A stretch of 34,072 bases of DNA from Paracoccaceae bacterium (GTDB taxonomy: Bacteria > Pseudomonadota > Alphaproteobacteria > Rhodobacterales > Rhodobacteraceae): the NCBI GenBank assembly GCA_013042605.1, contig JABDPT010000038.1:1-34072 (forward strand). The letters run 5' to 3'. This document shows, piece by piece, positions 1 to 7,867 of the stretch. The translations under genes and the position numbers were made by a program. Under the pieces are notes generated by a model that was not told the origin of the DNA, did no database searches, and saw only the letters and a program-made list of their open reading frames with translations. Each line of letters starts with the position of its first letter. Positions within the stretch are counted from its first letter, which is position 1.

Positions 1-41
1 GGTTGACGCATTCAAGACCCGGCGCTATCCACCCCGCTCGT

Positions 42-125
42 GGGCGACAGGCCGCAAGGTGTGGCAGGGGACTGTAACTCCCTCGCGGAGACGCACGCCT
101 GGTTCGATTCCAGGGTCGCCCACCA
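42..125 (+). tRNA. tRNA-Tyr(GTA)-like gene, atypical
   Basis: The stretch folds as a class II cloverleaf. The 7-bp acceptor GGGCGAC (42-48) pairs with GTCGCCC (115-121), followed by discriminator A and an encoded CCA (123-125). The D arm is 51-65, with GG at 58-59. The anticodon stem GGGGA/TCCCT (one G-T pair) carries loop CTGTAAC with anticodon GTA at 74-76. The variable arm (84-97) closes GCG/CGC over a GAGA loop. The T arm is CCTGG-TTCGATT-CCAGG (98-114). The encoded CCA and complete stems favour a real tRNA. Against it, the base expected to be U8 is A49, and the body does not resemble the usual alphaproteobacterial tRNA-Tyr as I remember it. It may be an element-borne or decaying copy, given the recombinase remnant beside it. 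Confidence 0.62.
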
Positions 126-305
126 CTTAGTCTTCTCAAAATCGCAGGCATGACGCGCGTACGGGAAAGCGTTTACTTGTCAGTTAGTTAGCTGGAAGCA
201 AGCCTATTGAGATCTCGCTACCGGTCCCTGTTTGAGGCGATTTTGGCGCGTATCTGGCAGAAGACTCTTCGAGGTAGTTGCGCGCGAGGTCTTGGGCAGA
301 TCCGG

Positions 306-1192
306 CTACGCTCGATTATGGTGGGAGCCCAGAATCTGGCGTTGTTTGTCCCAACTCAGTGGCAGTTCAGGAATAGCGCGCAAACCTTTGGCGGTAAGAT
401 GGGATGGCTGGCGACCCTCAAGAATGGCTGTTGTGATGTCTGGGGCTAGCCAGGCGAGCGGAAGGATGCGGCTAACAGACCCGCTGCGCAAACCTTCCCG
501 TAGATTAATTTGCTGAATGGTTTGAGATTTGCATCTAGGAGTTCATCTGCCCATCGCCTCGCATCTGCGACAAGTGCGATAAGGATCGGTTCCGGTTGCG
601 GGCCGTTTTCAGGCGTAATGACAATTGGTCGTGAGCAACCGTTCTGGCGCTTTTGAATGGCAATTCAAGGCTGGCCAAATCCGAGCTGTTGTCCGCATCT
701 TGCTCCAACAGCGCATAGAGATTTTGCCAGATGCCGCCTGTAAGATGTCGGTGACTGAAGCATTGTCCCCATCGGCCCGAGTGATCTGATCTGCCGGCCA
801 CGTCTTGTCGCTCAATCGACTATCAAGACCGCTGAGAACAAGGCGCTCAATCTCCATCGCGGGCAAACGCTCGATTGAGATTTCGTCCTTTGCGCCTGAT
901 GGCTTTGACGTGGCATACCAATAGCGCTTCGATTGGGTAAAACCTTTTCGCCGCACAGACTTGCTTGCGTGAGTTGTGCGCATCACCCGGCCTATGGAAT
1001 CGAACAGCACGCCATCCAGTGGACGACGGGCTGATCGCCGAGCCGTGCTGATCTTTTTGCCGCCGTAATCTGCCAACAGAGCCTGCACCCGCGTCCAGGT
1101 TGCATTGTCGATAATGGCTTCGTGAAGACCGTCGGAGAGTTCATCCTTATGACGTGTCTTGCCGATATAGACCGGGTTGCGAAGGATATTTT
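306..1192 (-). pseudogene. Large serine recombinase remnant (Recombinase domain, zinc ribbon and C-terminus)
   Basis: Read on the minus strand from about 1190, the sequence begins ILRNPVYIGKTRHKDEL..HEAIID, the PF07508 Recombinase-domain signature. Next comes a zinc-ribbon-like region with DGVLFDSIGRVMRTTHA and KRYWYATSK. This frame stops near 609. Homology continues in another frame (about 660 down to 480) with a segment containing ALVADARRWADELL, and then in a third frame (491-306) with VSRILPLAWLAPD, AILEGRQPSHLTAKGL and a WDKQRQILG end, typical of the C-terminus of this family. At least two frameshifts are therefore present. The catalytic N-terminal resolvase domain is missing: an in-frame TAA lies just upstream of the first homologous residue, near 1193. 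Base composition is less GC-rich than the catabolic genes. The gene is almost certainly inactive and marks an old mobile-element insertion next to the tRNA. Confidence 0.85.
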
Positions 1193-1225
1193 AGTGCGTG
1201 TCTAGCCCCCTGTGTCTGGGCCACT

Positions 1226-1290
1226 GATCAGGTGTTTCTCACCGCAACCGCTTGCTTTTGCGGGAGACAAAAAACACCTCATGCCTGATC
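1226..1290. repeat. Imperfect inverted repeat / hairpin in the 1193-1490 intergenic stretch
   Basis: Nested complementary segments are visible: GATCAGG (1226-1232) with CCTGATC (1284-1290), AGGTGTTT (1230-1237) with AAACACCT (1272-1279), and CCGCAA (1242-1247) with TTGCGG (1258-1263). It lies just beyond the truncated end of the recombinase remnant. It could be the terminal inverted repeat of a mobile element or a terminator-like structure. The rest of 1193-1490 has no gene I can support: a 60-codon open frame at 1252-1434 has no recognisable motif. Confidence 0.5.
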
Positions 1291-1490
1291 TCTATTTTCG
1301 GAATGCAGGAAGTGGCGGCATTTAGCGAAGCCCTGACCACAGCGACTCCAGTTTCAACTGTGCCCCTGCTCCGGCCTCAAATCCTACATGTTGTTCCGAG
1401 CTTCTTACGACCCGGACAATCAGTGCTTCCTTAGCACGGGGTTTCGCCACAAAATGGTACGCGAAGGTGAACAAGGGAAAGGGGGCTAAC

Positions 1491-1937
1491 ATGTACAAGA
1501 AAATTCTGGTGGCGACCGATGGGTCAGAGCTGGCAAATCACGCCGTCGAACACGGGATCGGCCTGGCAAGCGCAACCGGTGCAGAGGTCGTCTTCGTATC
1601 GGTGACCGAGATCTGGTCAGCCCTCGAAATCGCGGGACAGTACGAAGCCGGCGATCTTTCCGCGATACCCGACTATGAGGCAGCGGCCGCCAGTTCGGCC
1701 GCCAAGATCCTGACTGATTGCGCAGCACGCGCGGAAAAGGCCAATGTCGCATCCAAAACCATACATGTTCCCGACAGGCGCCCGGCCGACGGGATCATGG
1801 AGACAGCAGACAAAGAAGACTGCGACCTGATCGTAATGGCCACCCATGGCCGGCGCGGCGTGCGAAAGATGCTCATCGGCAGCCAGACTGCCGAAGTTCT
1901 GGCGCTCGGCACTCGGCCCGTTCTTGTTCTGAGATAG
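1491..1937 (+). CDS. Universal stress protein, UspA family (148 aa)
   Basis: A single-domain Usp protein of normal family length. It begins MYKKILVATDGSELANHA, the usual first strand and helix. It ends with the nucleotide-binding motif: ATHG, nine residues, then GS, matching G-2x-G-9x-G(S/T) with A in place of the first G. The family binds ATP and is linked to stress survival; a specific role cannot be read from sequence. I chose the ATG at 1491 because a purine-rich ribosome site (AAGGGAAAGGGGG) sits just upstream; a GTG at 1467 would add eight residues without a better site. It stands alone between the mobile-element scar and the convergent catabolic operon, with 13 bp to the amidohydrolase stop, and is probably not part of the pathway. 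Confidence 0.9.
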   Translation: MYKKILVATDGSELANHAVEHGIGLASATGAEVVFVSVTEIWSALEIAGQYEAGDLSAIPDYEAAAASSAAKILTDCAARAEKANVASKTIHVPDRRPADGIMETADKEDCDLIVMATHGRRGVRKMLIGSQTAEVLALGTRPVLVLR

Positions 1938-1950
1938 GAGCGCGCCTGGG

Positions 1951-2976
1951 TCAGACCGCGCTGAAGTCCCGTCCCACCAGACGGCCGATATTGCCGTGAT
2001 AGATCGCGGCGCGATCCTCTTGCGAGATGTCGAGGCTGTCGACGATCCTGACCGTCTCGCGAATGTACATGCGCCCGCCTTCGGGATCGAACGGGGCATC
2101 CGATGCAAACAGCGTGTGCGGAATTCCGAAGAAATCGATTGCGCATTCCTGTGCCGCCCGGGCCCCGAAAAGCGCGGTATCGGCATAGAACATCCGGAAA
2201 TAGTCGATGGGCCGCTTCTTGAGCTCTTTCAGCAGGCTTCCGTAATCCGCGTCCGATGTCCGCGCCCCGAGAACATCCCAGCCCGGCCCCACGCGTCCCG
2301 CGAAGAACGGCACCATCCCGCCGCCATGATGCGTGATCACCTTGAGCTCCGGCAACCGGTCGAACAGCTTCGAGAAGACAAGCCGCGCCATGGCCGCCGA
2401 CGTTTCATAGGGCCAGCCAAAGGTCCACCAGATCTCGAATTGCGACTTCGGCTCACCGGCGTAGTCGGTCATGCCGGCGCCACGCGCAGGATGAAGCCAT
2501 ACCGGCAGACCGGAGGCGGCCATGTAGTCCCAGAACGGCAGGAACCGTGGGTGATCAAGGGCCTGGCCCGCGACATTGGTGTAGATCTGGACGCCAAGGG
2601 CGCTGCGCTCCTCGATCGCATGACGGCAAGCGTCCAGGATTGTCTTTATATCCTCGCCCATTGGCGGTGACGCGATGAACCCGGGAAACCGGCCAGGATA
2701 GGTCTCGACAAGGTCGGCCTGGCTGTCGGTGCCGATCCGCGCCAGTTCCACCGCGTCCCGTCCCGATGCCACCAGTTCGAAGGGGGGCGAGCCAAGCGAG
2801 AGGATCTGGCAGTATCCCTCATGAGCATCCATGATCTCGAACCGCTCATCGAGATCGATCATCATCCTCTGAGCTTCGGACCGGCGTGTGATGTCGCTCA
2901 TCTCTCCGGTGATCCGCTTGAGAGCCTCATAGAACGGCGCAGGCCAGATATGGGTGAATGCGTCTACCTTTCGCAT
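1951..2976 (-). CDS. Amidohydrolase_2 family protein (decarboxylase/hydratase-like, 341 aa)
   Basis: A TIM-barrel metal-dependent hydrolase of the PF04909 group, which includes ACMSD, gamma-resorcylate decarboxylase and the LigJ hydratase. Visible elements are the N-terminal DAFTHIWP, WLHPARG in mid-protein, ITHHGGGMVPFFAGRVG, and the C-terminal FASDAPFDPEGG, which supplies His and Asp metal ligands. The N-terminal motif reads D-x-F-x-H instead of D-x-H-x-H, so one usual metal ligand is replaced by Phe; I believe some subfamilies share this. It is the last gene of the minus-strand operon and overlaps the quiC-like stop. Two starts compete: ATG at 2991, in an ATGA overlap, and ATG at 2976, which has AGAGAGGA just upstream. 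I prefer 2976. A role in decarboxylation or hydration of an aromatic-pathway intermediate is inference from context. Confidence 0.82.
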   Translation of the reverse strand: MRKVDAFTHIWPAPFYEALKRITGEMSDITRRSEAQRMMIDLDERFEIMDAHEGYCQILSLGSPPFELVASGRDAVELARIGTDSQADLVETYPGRFPGFIASPPMGEDIKTILDACRHAIEERSALGVQIYTNVAGQALDHPRFLPFWDYMAASGLPVWLHPARGAGMTDYAGEPKSQFEIWWTFGWPYETSAAMARLVFSKLFDRLPELKVITHHGGGMVPFFAGRVGPGWDVLGARTSDADYGSLLKELKKRPIDYFRMFYADTALFGARAAQECAIDFFGIPHTLFASDAPFDPEGGRMYIRETVRIVDSLDISQEDRAAIYHGNIGRLVGRDFSAV

Positions 2977-2987
2977 TGGTCCTCTCT

Positions 2988-4877
2988 TCATGCTCTTGGA
3001 AGGCCCTTGACGGACACGAGCCGTTTCTGCGCGGCAATTCTGAAGGGCGCGTTGGGCGCGCCATAGCCGGAATACCCATCACGCCGCTCGACAATCTCGA
3101 AGAAAAGCCCGTTCTGGAACGGTCGCCCGTAAAGTTGGAAATAGGCGCCCGCGTCATCCTCGTCGTAAAGCACGTTGGCGGCCTGCAAGCGGTTCAGAAG
3201 ATCCCTGCCAAGCGCAAATCGGGCCGACAGGTCGTCATAGTAATTCCCCGGCATCTCAAGCGCCTCGAACCCGCGGGCGGCCAGTTCGCTGGCGGTGGCG
3301 AAGATATCGCCGCTGCGAAAGGCGATGTGCTGAACCGAGGACCCGAGGCTTCCGGCAAGGAACTGCCCGGCAAGTGTGCGATGGGTTTCGGCACCGTTCA
3401 GGGTCAGGCGATATCGGCCGTCCGGGGTTGCAACGGCCTGGCTGCGCACCAGCCCGTCGGGATCAATGACGTCAAGCATCGGCGCAGGGTGCATATCGAA
3501 GATCGAGGAATGAAACAGCGTCCATGACAGCATTTCGTCATAGCTCATGGTCTCTGCGATATGGTCGATCTCTTCAAGACCCGCACCAGAACCGTCGGGC
3601 GTCTTGAGCGGCTTGAACTCGGCGCTCCAAACCTTGGCCAGACCGCTTTCGTCATCGATGAAATGCATCACGCCGCCGCCGACGCCGCGTATCGCGGGAA
3701 TGTCGAGTTCGCCCGGCCCGAGCGGCTGGGAAAATGGCTCTGCACCCAGGGCCATCGCCCGGGAATTGGCGTCCGCCACGCTTGAAACCTTCAACCCTCG
3801 GTCGCAGACACCGATGCCGTTCGCATTCCAGAAGGTTCGGGCGAAGCCGTCCTGATCGGCATTCACGACGATCCGGATGCTTCCTTGTGTCCAAAGATCC
3901 ACGTCCTTCGATATGTGCCGGCCCGACCGTTGGAAACCCATGGATTCAAGCAGCCCGGCAAGTCGGTCCCTGTCCTCACCAAAGGCGGCGAATTCAATGA
4001 ATTCCACGCCGTTTATTCTGACCCGCGCGGGAAGAACGGGCAGTCCGGCGATAGCGCCTGTTTCCAGCCGCCTCACATCGTCAAGAAGCGTGATGATCGA
4101 GCGGTGCCCGTCCCGTGCAATCGCCTTGGGCGGGCCGCCACGGAACTGATCGTTGAAGATCTCAAGGCTGACCGGTCCATCATACCCCGTCGCCGAGACC
4201 GCCCGCATGAAGCTGGTCACCGCAAGGTCGCCTTCGCCGGGCATGTTTCGAAAGTGACGCGACCAGTAAAGCAGGTCCATCTCGATCATCGGTGCGTCGG
4301 CAAGCTGTACGAAAAAGATCTTGTCGCCATGTATCCGGCGGATCGTGTCCGGATCGATCCGGCGCGCCAATGTGTGAAAACTGTCGAGGATCAGCCCGAC
4401 CGCCGCGTGATCGGCGCGGCGCACGATCTCCCAGGCATCGCGGTGATCATTGACATGCCGTCCCCAGGCAAGTGCCTCGTAACCGACCTTGAGCCCCCGT
4501 TCGGCAGCGATATCGCCAAGCGCGCTGAAATCCGCGGCCGCCCGGTCGATGCCTCCCAGCGCCTCAGGGTGCACGGAGGAACAGACCAGGATCAAAGGCG
4601 CACCCAGTTCCGCCATCAGATCGAACTTGTGCCTCGCACGGTCGAAAGCGCGCCCGCGCAGGGGTTCCGGCAGCCCCTCGAAGTCGCGAAACGGCTGGAA
4701 AAGAAGAATCTCCAGACCGTACGAACGGATCAGGTCCCCGATCTCCCGGGGCGACCGCATATCCGCGATGAAATCCTGCTCGAAGATCTCGATACCTTCG
4801 AACCCCGCCGCCGCAATGGCTTCGAGCTTTTCATCCAGATTGCCCGAAATCGATACGGTGGCGATGCCGGTTTTCAT
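2988..4877 (-). CDS. quiC: QuiC-type 3-dehydroshikimate dehydratase fused to HPPD-like domain (629 aa)
   Basis: Two domains are visible. Residues 1 to about 280 form a xylose-isomerase-like/AP-endonuclease-like TIM barrel with candidate metal ligands in YEALAWG, LILDSFHT and VSLEIFND, as in bacterial 3-dehydroshikimate dehydratases. From about 290 to the end is a vicinal-oxygen-chelate region like 4-hydroxyphenylpyruvate dioxygenase, with the His-His-Glu triad in DHIAET, VQHIAF and FFEIVERR. This architecture and length match the fused QuiC1 enzyme of Pseudomonas putida, which converts 3-dehydroshikimate to protocatechuate. The role of the HPPD-like half is not settled as far as I know. It starts three bases after the aldehyde dehydrogenase stop and lies downstream of a shikimate/quinate dehydrogenase homologue, which fits a quinate/shikimate-to-protocatechuate branch. 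Confidence 0.85.
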   Translation of the reverse strand: MKTGIATVSISGNLDEKLEAIAAAGFEGIEIFEQDFIADMRSPREIGDLIRSYGLEILLFQPFRDFEGLPEPLRGRAFDRARHKFDLMAELGAPLILVCSSVHPEALGGIDRAAADFSALGDIAAERGLKVGYEALAWGRHVNDHRDAWEIVRRADHAAVGLILDSFHTLARRIDPDTIRRIHGDKIFFVQLADAPMIEMDLLYWSRHFRNMPGEGDLAVTSFMRAVSATGYDGPVSLEIFNDQFRGGPPKAIARDGHRSIITLLDDVRRLETGAIAGLPVLPARVRINGVEFIEFAAFGEDRDRLAGLLESMGFQRSGRHISKDVDLWTQGSIRIVVNADQDGFARTFWNANGIGVCDRGLKVSSVADANSRAMALGAEPFSQPLGPGELDIPAIRGVGGGVMHFIDDESGLAKVWSAEFKPLKTPDGSGAGLEEIDHIAETMSYDEMLSWTLFHSSIFDMHPAPMLDVIDPDGLVRSQAVATPDGRYRLTLNGAETHRTLAGQFLAGSLGSSVQHIAFRSGDIFATASELAARGFEALEMPGNYYDDLSARFALGRDLLNRLQAANVLYDEDDAGAYFQLYGRPFQNGLFFEIVERRDGYSGYGAPNAPFRIAAQKRLVSVKGLPRA

Positions 4878-4880
4878 CTT

Positions 4881-6341
4881 CTACCCCGCCAAAATATTGA
4901 CCGCCTTGACCTCTGTGTAGCTCAGAATCTCATCGATGCCTTCTTCGCGGCCGGTGCCGGAGTTCTTGAACCCGCCGTGAGGCACGTTGCGGAAATGCGT
5001 CCCGCAGCCATTGACCCAGACATAGCCTGCATCGACCTCGCGGGTGAGACGCAGGGCGAGGCTGAGGTCGCGTGTCCAGATCGAGGCGGTCAGGCCAAGG
5101 TCGATGGCATTGGCCATCTCTATGACTTCGTCGATCTCGCGCCACTTGAACACCGACAGAACCGGGCCGAACACCTCTTCCCGCGCGATGCGCATGTCGG
5201 TCGTCACATCGGTGAACACCGTGGGCTCCACCCAAAAGCCCTTGTCGTATTCCGGCCCCTCGGGGCGCTTGCCGCCCGCGGCCAGCGTCGCCCCGTCTGC
5301 CTTGGCGATCTCGATGTATTTCATCGTCTTGTCGTATTGCATCTGCGAGTTCATCGGCCCCATGTCAGAGGCGGGATCAAGCGGATCACCGGCTTTCATG
5401 GTCGAGATCTTCTCGATCACCCGGGGCAGCACGGTGTCATAGACATCCTCGTGCAGCATCAGCCGCGAGGTCGACCCGCAGGACTGACCCTGCCAGGCGA
5501 AGTTCATCCCGCGCACGGCGGCGGCGCTGGCTGCGTCAAGATCGGCATCGGGGCAGATGATCATCGGGTTCTTGCCGCCCAGTTCCAGCGTGACGTGCTT
5601 GACGGCCACTTCCGCCGCGGCCCGTTGAATGGCCATGCCCGTCGCCGCGTGTCCGATAAACGCGATCCGCTTGATCTTGGGATGCCTGACGATGGCCTCG
5701 CCGGTCGCCGCGCCGCCGGTGACGATGTTGACGACGCCCGGCGGCAGGATGTCGGTGACGATTTCCCCCAGTACGCAGGCCGACAGCGGCGAGGTTTCAC
5801 AGGGTTTGATGATGATGGCATTGCCCGGAATGATCGCGCTCGCCAGCCGCGAGGCGGCGAAGCCGAAGGGATGGTTGAAGGGGATGATCCGCCCCACGAT
5901 CCCATAGGGTGTCGGCAGGGTCATGTGCAGCCCGTTTGCCGTGGCCGGGATGGTCTGGCCCTTGATCTCGAAAGCAAGGCCCGCGGCAAGCCGGATGCGC
6001 TCAACCGATTTCTCGACATCGGCCTTCATCTTGCCGATCGTGTTGCCGGTATCGATGGCTTCGAGTTCGGCCAGTTCGTCCGCCCGCTCCAGGATCGCGT
6101 CGCCCAGCCGGTTGAGATAACCCGCCCGTGCCTGCATATCGAGCGCGGCCCAACCCTTTTGCGCCTTGGTCGCCGCCGCCACCGCGCGTTCGACATCCGC
6201 GGCCGTCCCCTCGGGCACGCGCCCGATCAGCGCTTCGTTCGCGGGGTTGATCGTCCCGATCCAGCCGCCGCCCTCGCTTTCGACGAACTCTCCTCCGATG
6301 AGCATTCGGCCAATCATCAGGCCACCTTCGTCTTTCGCCAT
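4881..6341 (-). CDS. NAD(P)-dependent aldehyde dehydrogenase (486 aa)
   Basis: A full-length aldehyde dehydrogenase superfamily member that oxidises an aldehyde to an acid. The catalytic Cys lies in QGQSCGSTSR, the general-base Glu in LELGGKNP, and the cofactor-loop region in IPFNHPFGFAASR and IIKPCETSP. The C-terminal EEVFGPVLSVF and GYVWVNGCGTHF are usual family landmarks. It most resembles the betaine/semialdehyde branch, but the substrate cannot be read from sequence. The ATG at 6341 has a strong AAGGAGG site; longer reading frames would overlap the upstream dehydrogenase gene. It sits between the shikimate dehydrogenase (11 bp gap) and quiC (3 bp gap). It could handle a semialdehyde released by one of the class II aldolases of the same operon; that is inference. 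Confidence 0.92.
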   Translation of the reverse strand: MAKDEGGLMIGRMLIGGEFVESEGGGWIGTINPANEALIGRVPEGTAADVERAVAAATKAQKGWAALDMQARAGYLNRLGDAILERADELAELEAIDTGNTIGKMKADVEKSVERIRLAAGLAFEIKGQTIPATANGLHMTLPTPYGIVGRIIPFNHPFGFAASRLASAIIPGNAIIIKPCETSPLSACVLGEIVTDILPPGVVNIVTGGAATGEAIVRHPKIKRIAFIGHAATGMAIQRAAAEVAVKHVTLELGGKNPMIICPDADLDAASAAAVRGMNFAWQGQSCGSTSRLMLHEDVYDTVLPRVIEKISTMKAGDPLDPASDMGPMNSQMQYDKTMKYIEIAKADGATLAAGGKRPEGPEYDKGFWVEPTVFTDVTTDMRIAREEVFGPVLSVFKWREIDEVIEMANAIDLGLTASIWTRDLSLALRLTREVDAGYVWVNGCGTHFRNVPHGGFKNSGTGREEGIDEILSYTEVKAVNILAG

Positions 6342-6352
6342 GTCGTCCTCCT

Positions 6353-7204
6353 TCAGCCGTCGCCGAGAATGCTTTTTTCCATCATCGACCGAAGCTCGTC
6401 CGTGACCTTCGGTTCCAACCCGAACCACAGTTTCCACGCAGGCGGCCCTTGGTGAATCAGCATGCCGAGTCCGCCCACCGCGCGATTGCCGCGGGCCTGC
6501 GCCGCCTTCACGAACCGGGTTTCCAGCGGCGTATAGACGATGTCGGCAACCACGGCCTCGGCGCCAAGCGCATCAAGTCGCAAATCCAGCGGCGGTTGCC
6601 CCACCATGCCAAGACTTGTGGTGTTGACCACCGTCGCCGCGCCGTCGAGCGCATCGTGCCGCGCCTCCCAGCCGATCACCTCGATCGGGCCGCCGATATC
6701 GGCCGCCAGCCGTTCTGCCTTCGCGCGGGTCCGGTTCACGAGCCGCACCGCAGGCGCACCCTCGGACAAAAGCGCATGACAGATCGCCCGCGATCCGCCC
6801 CCTGCCCCGATCACCGTGGCTGGTCCGGCGTCCCCACGCCATTCGGGAACCGATTGCTTTAGGTTTCCCAGAAAGCCCAGCCAGTCGTTGTTCGTCCCCC
6901 AAAGCGAGCCGTCATCGCGCACGACGACACAGGAAATCGCTCCGATTTTTCGCGCCACCGGATCGACCTCATCGACGATCTCCATGGCCTGAAGCTTGTG
7001 CGGAATGGTCAGGTTCGCGCCCGCGAAGTTCAGCGCATGCAGCGACCGCAGCGCGGCGGGCAGGCGATGTGGCTCAAGCGGCAGGAAAACGTACTTCCCC
7101 GGCAGACCGGTCTGCGAGAACCAGTAATTGTGCATGAGCGGAGACCGCGAATGCATCACGGGCCACCCCATGACCCCGATAAGGTGGTAGGCCTGATCGG
7201 TCAT
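6353..7204 (-). CDS. Shikimate/quinate dehydrogenase family protein (283 aa)
   Basis: The protein has the two-domain AroE fold. The N-terminal substrate domain carries GWPVMHSRSPLMHN and ANLTIPHK, with the catalytic Lys. The nucleotide domain carries the glycine-rich VIGAGGGSRA and the NRT segment typical of AroE-type NAD(P) binding, then NTTSLGM and a C-terminal region near GGLGMLIHQG. In a catabolic operon next to quiC it more likely oxidises quinate or shikimate (YdiB/QuiA-like) than serves aromatic biosynthesis. The start is the ATG at 7204, in an ATGA overlap with the upstream aldolase stop and directly behind GGAGGA; longer in-frame starts lie inside that gene. The cofactor and direction of reaction remain inference. 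Confidence 0.88.
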   Translation of the reverse strand: MTDQAYHLIGVMGWPVMHSRSPLMHNYWFSQTGLPGKYVFLPLEPHRLPAALRSLHALNFAGANLTIPHKLQAMEIVDEVDPVARKIGAISCVVVRDDGSLWGTNNDWLGFLGNLKQSVPEWRGDAGPATVIGAGGGSRAICHALLSEGAPAVRLVNRTRAKAERLAADIGGPIEVIGWEARHDALDGAATVVNTTSLGMVGQPPLDLRLDALGAEAVVADIVYTPLETRFVKAAQARGNRAVGGLGMLIHQGPPAWKLWFGLEPKVTDELRSMMEKSILGDG

Positions 7205-7866
7205 GCGTCCTCCAGCTTCGCGCGATAGTGCTCCCACGTCCGCCGGAAAAGCCCCTCGGACCAGAGCTTTTTGCGCGCCGCCTCGGCCTCGGCATCAGAG
7301 AAGGCGTAGGGCGCGCCGATCTGGCTCGCCATATATTGCCGCCGCGCATTCTCTTCGAGGTAGACGATCAGCACGAAGGCCTCGACGATGTTCGCGCCCA
7401 CGGTCACCGCGCCGTGCGACTTCATCAGCGCCGCCGGACGATCGCCCATCACCGCGTTCAGACGGGCCGACATCTCAGGGCTGTTGATCGAGTCGGGTGT
7501 GTCGAGCACCGGCACCGGATGCACCAGCGTGCCTTGCGCAAAAACCGGTTGATAGTCGTGGCTGGTCATCGTCAGGAAGGTCGACCAGGACGGATGGGCG
7601 TGAACGACCGCCCCCACCTCGGGCCGGTCGCGATAGATTCCGGCATGAAGGTGGAATTCAAGCGGCGGCTTGCCGGCGCCTTGGATCAGGTTGCCGTCAA
7701 GATCAACGGTGCAGATATCGTCCGCCGTCAGACGGCTGCGCTGGGCCGCGCCGATATTGATGAACATGCCGCCTTCGGTCCGGATCGAGGCATGGCCGTT
7801 GAAGTCGATGATGCCCTGATGTTCGAGCATCCGCAGGCAAAGGGCCAGATCGTCCTTTTCGCTCAT
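7201..7866 (-). CDS. Class II aldolase/adducin family protein 1 (221 aa)
   Basis: Fuculose-phosphate-aldolase fold. The metal site is visible as HAHPSW plus a later SHGAVTVG, and EFHLHAGIY carries the usual catalytic acid region. The family includes sugar-phosphate aldolases and the 3,4-dihydroxyphthalate decarboxylase type. In this aromatic operon a decarboxylase or retro-aldolase on a hydroxylated carboxylate is likely, but the exact reaction is not known. The ATG at 7866 follows the upstream aldolase stop by one base (TGAGATG); longer reading frames run into that gene. A related but clearly different paralogue is immediately upstream, so the two may form a hetero-oligomer or act on successive intermediates. 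Confidence 0.85.
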   Translation of the reverse strand: MSEKDDLALCLRMLEHQGIIDFNGHASIRTEGGMFINIGAAQRSRLTADDICTVDLDGNLIQGAGKPPLEFHLHAGIYRDRPEVGAVVHAHPSWSTFLTMTSHDYQPVFAQGTLVHPVPVLDTPDSINSPEMSARLNAVMGDRPAALMKSHGAVTVGANIVEAFVLIVYLEENARRQYMASQIGAPYAFSDAEAEAARKKLWSEGLFRRTWEHYRAKLEDA

Positions 7867-7867
7867 C

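Noticed and set aside
1252-1434. A 60-codon plus-strand open frame beside the hairpin
   Set aside because: No recognisable motif, no ribosome site, and its start lies inside the inverted repeat; not reported as a gene.
3885-6455. An 856-codon open frame on the plus strand
   Set aside because: It runs opposite to quiC and the aldehyde dehydrogenase, has no domain motif and low-complexity charged composition; it is a shadow of GC-rich antisense coding.
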